Below, in pieces: positions 58,779-64,000 of a stretch of DNA of 64,000 nt. The position numbers and the translations under genes were made by a program. The DNA is taken from positions 379,888-443,887 of the forward strand of contig NZ_LMQL01000001.1 of NCBI RefSeq assembly GCF_001424545.1. The letters run 5' to 3'. Position 1 is the first letter of the stretch. Every line of letters begins with the position of its first letter. The DNA comes from Ramlibacter sp. Leaf400 (GTDB lineage: Bacteria > Pseudomonadota > Gammaproteobacteria > Burkholderiales > Burkholderiaceae_C). Under the pieces are notes generated by a model, which did no database searches, had not been told where the DNA came from, and saw only the letters and a list, made by a program, of their open reading frames with translations.

Positions 58779-59375
58779 TCAGCGGTCGTCGATCGTGGTC
58801 TCGGGCCGCTCCAGCACGGAGTAGCCGCGGCGCAGGTGGATGCGCATCACGCCCACGGAGCGCACCGCCATGGCGGCGAAGCCGAGCAGGCAGACGCCGT
58901 ACACCCAGTTCATCGGCAGGTCCACCATCGTCATGCGGGAGTTGCTCCCCAGCTTGAGCATCATCATCCCGGTGAGCACGGTGGCCACCGAGAAGAAGGC
59001 GATGCGCGCCACGTCCACCACCGTCGACATCACCCTTCCGAGCCGGTGCGGCATGAAGCGGTAGAAGAAGTCGACGTGGATGTGGTTGTTCTTGATCACG
59101 CCGATGGTGGCGCCGGTGAACACGGTGGCGATCAGCAGGTAGCGCGCGATCTCCTCGGTCCAGGCCGCCGAGTCGTTGAAGACGTAGCGGGTGATGAACT
59201 GGTAGAAGACCACGCTCCCCAGGATCCAGAAGAAGGCCAGGGCCACCCAGGCCTCCGGTGGCGTGCCCGAGAGCACCACCGCCTCGTCCTGCGCGTGGAA
59301 TTCGCCATCGGCCCCCATCACGGGGGCCATGTCGTCGATGGTGCTTCGGGTCGTCGGGTCCAGATGGGCGGACAT
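58779..59375 (-). CDS. dctQ: TRAP transporter small permease (DctQ family)
   Basis: A 198-residue protein with four transmembrane helices, as expected for the TRAP small subunit. It has FFWILGSVVFYQFITRYVFNDSAAWTEEIARYL, a strong DctQ hallmark, and IKNNHIHVDFFYRFMP. A cytoplasmic N-terminal extension of about 55 residues (MSAHLDPTTRSTIDDMAPV) precedes the first helix, longer than in many relatives. The start chosen (59375) has a GGAGCC site; a longer start upstream runs into the repeat. It is 22 bases upstream of dctM. Confidence 0.9.
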   Translation of the reverse strand: MSAHLDPTTRSTIDDMAPVMGADGEFHAQDEAVVLSGTPPEAWVALAFFWILGSVVFYQFITRYVFNDSAAWTEEIARYLLIATVFTGATIGVIKNNHIHVDFFYRFMPHRLGRVMSTVVDVARIAFFSVATVLTGMMMLKLGSNSRMTMVDLPMNWVYGVCLLGFAAMAVRSVGVMRIHLRRGYSVLERPETTIDDR

Positions 59376-59405
59376 GGCGGCTCCTGGGGGTTGGAGAGTT
59401 CTGAG

Positions 59406-59540
59406 TTCGTCATCCCGCGGAGAGCGGGTTGGCTTTTTTTTCGTCATTCCCGCGAAGGCGGGAATCCAGTGCTTCCGTCTTCATCGGGTCCGGGCGAGGA
59501 GGAGGAAGCCCTGGGTCCCCGCCTCCGCGGGGACGACGGC
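59406..59540. repeat. Dispersed GC palindrome repeat, copy 5 (compound unit)
   Basis: A first short arm (CGTCATCCCGCGGAGAGCGGG) is followed by a T-run, a full left arm CGTCATTCCCGCGAAGGCGG then GAATCCAG, and the inverted right arm CTGGGTCCCCGCCTCCGCGG then GGACGACGG. It fills the gap between dctP and dctQ on the minus strand, and may separate or attenuate transcription within the operon. Confidence 0.8.
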
Positions 59541-59568
59541 TTTCTCCTCCTCACCGGCCGTCCTGCGC

Positions 59569-60546
59569 TTACTTCAGGCCGACCACCCGGTCCCAGTCCT
59601 TCTTGTCCAGCTTCATCGACTCGAAGCTGATCGCCTTGAGCACGCGCTGCTGGAAATCATTGCGGTCCACCGTGACCACGTTGAGGCCCTTCTTCTTGAA
59701 CTCTTCGACCAGCTCGCCTTCGCGCTTGCGGATGTCGTTGGTGGCCTTCTCCGCCGCTTCCTGCGTGACCTCGGCGAGGATCTTCTGCTCGGCCGGCGAC
59801 AGCTTGCCCATCAGGCCGGGCGACACCACGGTCAGCAGCGAATCGGCGATGTGGCCGGTCAGGATGATGTTCTTCTGCACCTCGAAGAACTTCTTGGCCT
59901 CGATGGTGGGCAGCGGGTTCTCCTGCGCGTCCACCGTGCCGTTCTGCAGCGCCAGGTAGACCTCGGCGAAGGCGATCGGCGTCGGGTTGGCGCCGCAGGC
60001 GCGCGGCAGCGCGGTGTAGGCGGGCGCGTCGGGCACCCGCATCTTGATGCCCTTCATCTCGTCGCAGTTCTTGAACAGCTTGTTGCTGGTGGCGTGGCGG
60101 GCGCCGTAGTAGGTGAGGGCGGTGACGGTGTTGCCGGTGGCCTTCTTGTAGCCCTCGGTGAGCTCCTTGAACACGTCGCTCTTGCTGTACTTGACGACGT
60201 GGTCGGCGTCGCGGAAGGTGAACGGGTAGTAGCTCACGGCCAGCCGCGGGAACGAGGTGGCGGCGAACGAGGCGCCCGTCAGGATGATGTCCACCGTGCC
60301 CAGCTGCAGGCCCTGGTTGATGTCGCTCTCCTTGCCCAGGCTGGAGGCGGGAAACACCTGGATCTCGTACTTGCCGTTGGTGCGCTTCTTGAACTCCTCG
60401 CCGGCCCACACCGACCACTTGTGGTACGGCTCGGACGTCTCGTAGACGTGGGCCCACTTGAGCTTGGTCTGTGCCATGGCGGGCGCCGCCGCGGCGGCGG
60501 CCAGGGCACAGGCCGCGATCAGTTGGAGGGTGAAGCGCTTGCTCAT
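59569..60546 (-). CDS. dctP: TRAP transporter substrate-binding protein (DctP family)
   Basis: A 325-residue periplasmic receptor. The signal peptide MSKRFTLQLIAACALAAAAAAPAMAQ is cleaved after AMA/Q. The mature part starts TKLKWAHVYETSEPYHKWSVWAGEEF. It has GKESDINQGLQLGTVDI, the arginine site MRVPDAPAYTALPRACGANPTPIAFAEVYLALQNGTVDAQENPL, which is the classical carboxylate-binding stretch of DctP, and a C-terminal helix region. The ligand is an organic or sugar acid. It lies first in the transport operon, 33 bases downstream of the FadR-type gene. Confidence 0.92.
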   Translation of the reverse strand: MSKRFTLQLIAACALAAAAAAPAMAQTKLKWAHVYETSEPYHKWSVWAGEEFKKRTNGKYEIQVFPASSLGKESDINQGLQLGTVDIILTGASFAATSFPRLAVSYYPFTFRDADHVVKYSKSDVFKELTEGYKKATGNTVTALTYYGARHATSNKLFKNCDEMKGIKMRVPDAPAYTALPRACGANPTPIAFAEVYLALQNGTVDAQENPLPTIEAKKFFEVQKNIILTGHIADSLLTVVSPGLMGKLSPAEQKILAEVTQEAAEKATNDIRKREGELVEEFKKKGLNVVTVDRNDFQQRVLKAISFESMKLDKKDWDRVVGLK

Positions 60547-60579
60547 CGGGAGTCTCCTTGTGTTGGAAGGGGTCTGGCG

Positions 60580-61296
60580 TCAGGAACGGTTGGCGCGGCG
60601 CCAGCTCGCGCTGTAACGGGTGTAGGCACGCTGCAGGTGGTGGTGCATGGCGTCGCGGGCGGCGGCGCCATCGCGGTCGCGGATCGCGTCCAGCACGCCT
60701 TCGTGCTCCTGGAGCGCGGCGTCCCAGGAGGCGGGGTTCTCGAAGTAGTCGCTCATTCGCGCGAACAGCGGGCCGCTGCGCGCCTGCCAGTAGCCGAGCA
60801 CGGTGTCGCGCAGCACCTCGTTGCCGCAGGCGTCCGCCACCGCGACGTGGAAGGCCTCGTCGCCCTCGCGCGGGACCACGCCCGACTCGGCCTGCTCGCG
60901 CATCCGGGCCAGCGCCGACGCCATGGCGGCGATCTGGCCCTTGCGCGCGTGGCGTGCCGCCAGCGCCGCGACCTCGCCCTCGACCAGCTCGCGGGCCCGC
61001 ATCAGCTCCAGCGGGCCCCATTCGGCCGGCCCGTGGGCGCCGTTGCCGTTGACGCGCGCCACGCCGTTCTGCGGCCGCACGTAGATGCCCGAGCCGACGC
61101 GCACCTCGACCCAGCCTTCCACCTCCAGCGCGATCAGCGCCTCGCGCACCGAGGGCCGGCTCACGCCCAGCTGGCGCGCCAGGTCCCGCTCCGCCGGCAG
61201 GCGGCCGCCCTCGAACTCGCCCTGCGCGATGAGCCCACGCAGCTGCTCGGCGATCTGCCGGTAGAGGCGCTGGGATTCGACGGCTTGAAGGGGCAT
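60580..61296 (-). CDS. FadR-subfamily GntR transcriptional regulator
   Basis: A 238-residue regulator. The N-terminal winged helix has the GntR pattern (LYRQIAEQLRGLIAQGEF, LPAERDLARQLGVSRPSVREALIALEVEGWVEVR at residues about 33-66). The C-terminal FCD domain shows the metal/ligand signature (DEAFHVAVADACGN, then EHEGVLDAIRDRD and the His-rich DAMHHHLQRAY). It would sense a sugar acid and control both arms of the divergent cluster. Its start codon directly abuts a 7-bp tandem array, and an inverted-repeat operator lies at 61357-61379 in the same intergenic region. Confidence 0.9.
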   Translation of the reverse strand: MPLQAVESQRLYRQIAEQLRGLIAQGEFEGGRLPAERDLARQLGVSRPSVREALIALEVEGWVEVRVGSGIYVRPQNGVARVNGNGAHGPAEWGPLELMRARELVEGEVAALAARHARKGQIAAMASALARMREQAESGVVPREGDEAFHVAVADACGNEVLRDTVLGYWQARSGPLFARMSDYFENPASWDAALQEHEGVLDAIRDRDGAAARDAMHHHLQRAYTRYSASWRRANRS

Positions 61297-61302
61297 GGGG
61301 CG

Positions 61303-61347
61303 GGGGCTAGGGGCTAGGGGCTAGGGGCTAGGGGCTAGGGGCTAGGG
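61303..61347. repeat. Tandem array of 7-bp unit GGGGCTA (six copies)
   Basis: Six consecutive copies of GGGGCTA begin seven bases after the regulator start codon on its upstream side, followed by GGG. The spacing is exactly seven bases throughout. Such G-rich arrays vary in length between strains by slippage. An inverted, imperfect counterpart lies at 61419-61452. Confidence 0.9.
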
Positions 61348-61356
61348 TCGGACCGG

Positions 61357-61379
61357 ATTGGCCAAGTGGTCAGGCCAAT
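61357..61379. promoter_or_regulatory. Candidate operator for the FadR-type regulator
   Basis: A perfect 7-bp inverted repeat ATTGGCC-N9-GGCCAAT. It contains a nested TGGTCAGGCCA element close to the TGGTC-N-GACCA sites described for FCD-type GntR proteins. It lies midway between the divergent regulator and SDR genes, so a bound repressor could govern both directions. Confidence 0.55.
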
Positions 61380-61418
61380 TACTATCCAGCGCAGTTCGGG
61401 GACCCGCATCCGGTATTC

Positions 61419-61452
61419 CCCCTAGTCCCCAGCCCCTAGTCCCTAGCCCCTA
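61419..61452. repeat. Imperfect inverted counterpart of the GGGGCTA array
   Basis: Runs of CCCTAG, CCCCAGCCCCTAG and TCCCTAGCCCCTA are reverse-complement relatives of the 61303-61347 array, but with substitutions. The two arrays could pair as a long imperfect stem of G-rich and C-rich strands around the operator. Confidence 0.75.
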
Positions 61453-61466
61453 CGAAGGAGCACCCC

Positions 61467-62204
61467 GTGCGACTGAAGAACAAAACCGCCCTCGTCACCG
61501 CCGCCGGCCAGGGCATCGGGCGTGCGAGCGCGCTGGCCCTGGCCGCCGAAGGCGCGCAGGTTTGGGCCACCGACGTCAATCCCGCCCTGCTGGCCGGCTT
61601 CGAAGAGCAGGAGCGCATCCGCGCGCTTCCCCTCGACGTGCTGGACAAGGCCGCGCTGCAGCGCGTGATCGGCGAGATGCCGGCCATCGACGTGCTCTTC
61701 AACTGCGCGGGCTACGTGCACGGCGGCACCATCCTGCAGGCCAGCGACGAGGAATGGAACTTCGCGCTCAACCTGAACGTGCGCTCCCAGTTCTGGGCCA
61801 TCCAGGCCGCGCTGCCAAAAATGCTTTCGCAGGGCCGTGGCGGCAGCATCATCAACATGGCCAGCGTGTGCAGCAGCATCAAGGGACTGCCCAACCGCTT
61901 CATCTACGGCACCACCAAGGCCGCGGTGATCGGCCTCACCAAGAGCGTGGCCGCCGACTACGTGGCCGACGGCATCCGCTGCAACGCCATCTGCCCGGGG
62001 ACGGTCGACACGCCTTCGCTGCAGGACCGCATCAACGCCAACGCCGACCCGGTGGCCGCGCGCCAGGCCTTCATCGCACGGCAGCCGATGGGTCGCCTCG
62101 CGCAGGCGCACGAGATCGCGCCGCTGGTGGTCTTCCTCGCCAGCGACGAAGCGGCCTTCGTGACCGGCCAGGCCTACGCGGCCGACGGGGGGATCACGAT
62201 ATGA
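61467..62204 (+). CDS. SDR, 2-keto-3-deoxy-acid (L-fuconate type) dehydrogenase-like
   Basis: A 245-residue classical SDR with NAD(P)-binding TAAGQGIGRAS, NCAGYVHGG, active-site serine in MASVCSS and catalytic YGTTK, and the C-terminal YAADGGITI. The sequence resembles 2-keto-3-deoxy-L-fuconate 4-dehydrogenases (and the related DHRS6/BDH2 group), which oxidise the dehydratase product to a 2,4-diketo-3-deoxy acid. The start is GTG with GAAGGAG seven bases upstream. It overlaps the next SDR gene by ATGA. The proposed role fits the dehydratase and the hydrolase on either side, but the exact sugar acid is not known. Confidence 0.83.
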   Translation: MRLKNKTALVTAAGQGIGRASALALAAEGAQVWATDVNPALLAGFEEQERIRALPLDVLDKAALQRVIGEMPAIDVLFNCAGYVHGGTILQASDEEWNFALNLNVRSQFWAIQAALPKMLSQGRGGSIINMASVCSSIKGLPNRFIYGTTKAAVIGLTKSVAADYVADGIRCNAICPGTVDTPSLQDRINANADPVAARQAFIARQPMGRLAQAHEIAPLVVFLASDEAAFVTGQAYAADGGITI

Positions 62205-62947
62205 ACCAGCTCGATTTCCAGGGGCGCCACGCGGTCGTCACCGGCGGCGCCACCGGCCTGGGCTACGCCATCGCGCAGCGCCTGCTGCAGTCCGGCGGCA
62301 GCGTGACGATCTGGGACCGCGACGAGCGCGCCGCGGCGCAGGCCGCCACGGCGCTGGGGGCGAAAGCTTCCGCGGTGACCTGCGATGTGGCCGACCACGC
62401 CTCGGTGGTGGCCGCGCTCGCGCGCACCCTGGCCGCTTCGCCGCGCGTGGACGCGCTGGTCAACTGCGCCGGCATCACCGGTCCCAACGCCAAGCTCTCG
62501 GACTACCCGCCCGAGGCCTGGCGGCAGGTGTTCGACGTCAACGTGCACGGCACCTTCCACTGCTGCCGCGAACTGGCCGCGCACATGCGGGGGCAGGGCT
62601 ACGGCCGCATCGTCAACATCGCGTCGGTGGCCGGCAAGGACGGCAACCCGAACGCCAGCGCCTACAGCGCGAGCAAGGCGGCCGTGATCGGGCTGACGAA
62701 GTCGCTGGGCAAGGAACTGGCCGACGTCGACGTGCGGGTGAACTGCGTGACGCCCGCGGCGGTGAAGACGGCGATCTTCGACCAGATGACGCCCGAGCAC
62801 ATCCAGTTCATGTTGTCGAAAATCCCGATGGGCCGCTTCGGCACGCCCGACGAGGTCGCTTCGATGGTGGCCTGGCTGTGCACCGAGGAATGCTCCTTTT
62901 CCACCGGCGCGGTGTTCGACCTGTCCGGCGGCCGCGCCACCTACTGA
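62201..62947 (+). CDS. SDR family oxidoreductase (sugar or sugar-acid dehydrogenase)
   Basis: A 248-residue classical SDR. Motifs are VVTGGATGLGYAIA (coenzyme), DRDE, NCAGITGP, the Ser of IASVAGKDGNP and YSASK. The C-terminus ends VFDLSGGRATY. It could act as the initial sugar (L-fucose/D-arabinose/L-rhamnose-type) dehydrogenase or as a second keto-acid dehydrogenase; SDRs cannot be assigned a substrate by eye. It starts within the stop of the preceding SDR gene. The FAH-family hydrolase gene follows after 38 bases with a good AAGGAAG site. Confidence 0.8.
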   Translation: MNQLDFQGRHAVVTGGATGLGYAIAQRLLQSGGSVTIWDRDERAAAQAATALGAKASAVTCDVADHASVVAALARTLAASPRVDALVNCAGITGPNAKLSDYPPEAWRQVFDVNVHGTFHCCRELAAHMRGQGYGRIVNIASVAGKDGNPNASAYSASKAAVIGLTKSLGKELADVDVRVNCVTPAAVKTAIFDQMTPEHIQFMLSKIPMGRFGTPDEVASMVAWLCTEECSFSTGAVFDLSGGRATY

Positions 62948-62985
62948 TCCCCTCCCCAACAACGACACGAAAGGAAGAAACGAAC

Positions 62986-63834
62986 ATGAAGCTGGTGCGC
63001 TATGGCAACCCGGGCCGCGAGAAGCCGGGCCTGATCGACGACGAAGGCAAGCTGCGCGACCTGAGCAGCGTGGTGCCGGACATCGGACCGGACCAACTCG
63101 GCCAGTCCGGCCTGGCCCGCATCCGCAAGGCCAACCCGGCCAGGCTGCCGCTGGTGCGCGGCAAGCCCCGCATGGGCTGTCCGGTCAACGGCGTCGGCAA
63201 GTTCATCGCCATCGGCCTGAACTATGCCGACCACGCCGCCGAGTCCAACGCGCCCATCCCCAAGGAGCCCATCGTCTTCATGAAGGCGACCAGCTGCATC
63301 CAGGGCCCGAACGACCCGGTGATGCTGCCCAAGGGCTCGGTCAAGACCGACTGGGAGGTGGAGCTGGGCGTGGTCATCGGCACCCGGGCGCGCTACGTCT
63401 CCAAGAAGGACGCGCTGTCGTACGTGGCCGGCTACACGCTGGTCAACGACGTCAGCGAGCGCGAGTACCAGCTGGAGCGCGGTCCGCAGTGGGACAAGGG
63501 CAAGGGCTGCGACACCTTCGGTCCCATCGGCCCCTGGCTGGTGACGCCCGACGAGATCGAGAACGTGCAGCGCCTGGACATGTGGCTGGACCTGAACGGC
63601 CAGCGCATGCAGACCGGCAACACCAAGACCATGATCTTCAACTGCGCCACGCTGGTGAGCTACGTCAGCCAGTTCATGACGCTGCTGCCCGGCGACGTCA
63701 TCACCACCGGCACGCCGCCCGGCGTGGGGTTGGGCATGAAGCCGCCGAAGTACCTGAAGAAAGGCGACGTGATGACGCTTGGGATCCAGGGGCTGGGGGA
63801 GCAGCGGCAGGAGGTGGTGGGGTTCAAGGCCTGA
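62986..63834 (+). CDS. Fumarylacetoacetate hydrolase family protein (2,4-diketo-3-deoxy-acid hydrolase-like)
   Basis: A 282-residue FAH-fold protein. It has GKFIAIGLNYADHAAESN, KATSCIQGPNDPV, the metal-binding glutamates in DWEVELGVVIG and aspartate in VNDVSEREYQ, plus the C-terminal DVITTGTPPGVGLG. This form is typical of the hydrolases that cleave 2,4-diketo-3-deoxy acids to pyruvate and a smaller hydroxy acid (lactate or glycolate) in non-phosphorylative sugar pathways. The ATG follows AAAGGAAG. It ends the plus arm of the catabolic locus, 50 kb downstream of the rest of the window's known features. Confidence 0.85.
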   Translation: MKLVRYGNPGREKPGLIDDEGKLRDLSSVVPDIGPDQLGQSGLARIRKANPARLPLVRGKPRMGCPVNGVGKFIAIGLNYADHAAESNAPIPKEPIVFMKATSCIQGPNDPVMLPKGSVKTDWEVELGVVIGTRARYVSKKDALSYVAGYTLVNDVSEREYQLERGPQWDKGKGCDTFGPIGPWLVTPDEIENVQRLDMWLDLNGQRMQTGNTKTMIFNCATLVSYVSQFMTLLPGDVITTGTPPGVGLGMKPPKYLKKGDVMTLGIQGLGEQRQEVVGFKA

Positions 63835-63841
63835 GCTCTCC

Positions 63842-63871
63842 CGTCATCCCCGTGAAGGGGATCAAGGCTTT
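63842..63871. repeat. Dispersed GC palindrome repeat, copy 6 (degenerate)
   Basis: A short arm CGTCATCCCCGTGAAGGGG then ATCAAGGCTT, clearly related to the other copies but with several changes, lies just after the FAH-family stop codon. Confidence 0.55.
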
Positions 63872-64000
63872 TCCCGGGTATCCGAGAAGGCCGGCGCACT
63901 TGTATCTTTCGGGTCCGGCTTCCTTTTTTTGGCAAGGCTCGTGCAGCCTGATACGCACTAGGGTCCCGAACCCGTAATCCAGCAGATTGCGCACGAGCCA
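63872..64000. other. Window end without a supportable gene
   Basis: The final 129 bases are AT-richer and contain a T-run (near 63923), but show no complete gene, tRNA or recognisable partial protein. They could hold the terminator of the preceding operon. Confidence 0.3.

Noticed and set aside
61303..61452. Short regular repeats that might be taken for a CRISPR-like array
   Set aside because: The unit is only seven bases with no spacers, and the second array is an inverted imperfect relative. There are no cas genes in the window.

Overview
The window comes from a high-GC chromosome (roughly 70% G+C by eye) of a betaproteobacterium. It is most likely from the Comamonadaceae, in the Ramlibacter/Variovorax/Hydrogenophaga neighbourhood. 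The family-level clues are the gene content (argB followed by a two-component pair and slmA, an H-NS/Bv3F-type protein, DctPQM TRAP uptake, a PHA-system protein and a phasin) and the many 4-base ATGA/GTGA stop-start overlaps. The genus is inference from style, not from a marker gene.

Layout. 0-7.4 kb: M20 peptidases (including argE), a branched-chain-amino-acid-type ABC binding protein, a solitary molybdopterin oxidoreductase and a zinc aminopeptidase. 7.4-15.9 kb: a lipid/storage neighbourhood with a PHA-system protein, acyl-CoA-binding protein, wax ester synthase/DGAT, hemerythrin, a TPR protein, TetR, patatin, phasin and a two-domain fatty acyl-CoA reductase. 15.9-33.0 kb: a surface polysaccharide locus. 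Its plus-strand arm holds a methyltransferase, Wzz, Wzx, a Wzy-like polymerase, three glycosyltransferases, a UDP-2-acetamido-2,6-dideoxy-L-hexose pathway and a WecA-type initiating transferase. It converges on a minus-strand arm with a second methyltransferase, a small EmrE/ArnE-like exporter, a GT2, DUF2304, a membrane GT-C-like protein and galE.

33.2-36.6 kb is a poorly characterised minus-strand set: an HtrA-like protein that has lost two catalytic residues, a 60-residue membrane protein and a 707-residue membrane-anchored protein. 36.8-40.7 kb runs from an H-NS-family gene to a tRNA-Leu(CAA). It is AT-richer and patchy, with an acyltransferase-3/SGNH O-acetylase flanked by direct repeats, a truncated second acyltransferase and a frameshifted remnant. 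40.8-46.9 kb: cysM, a Nudix hydrolase, the rmlBDAC operon, tusA and galU. Together with galE and the polysaccharide locus these supply nucleotide sugars.

47-54.7 kb: a degenerate hydroxyacid dehydrogenase, a 2Fe-2S flavin reductase, an SDR, argB, a two-component system, slmA and pdeM. 54.8-63.8 kb: a divergent sugar-acid catabolic locus under a FadR/GntR regulator. The minus arm has the TRAP transporter, an altronate-dehydratase-family enzyme and an Ldh-family oxidoreductase; the plus arm has two SDRs and a fumarylacetoacetate-hydrolase-family enzyme. This pattern fits a non-phosphorylative 2-keto-3-deoxy / 2,4-diketo-3-deoxy acid route.

A GC-rich palindromic repeat built around CCCGCG(A/G)AGGCGGG occurs six times between genes. 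No CRISPR array, rRNA, complete insertion sequence or prophage was seen.
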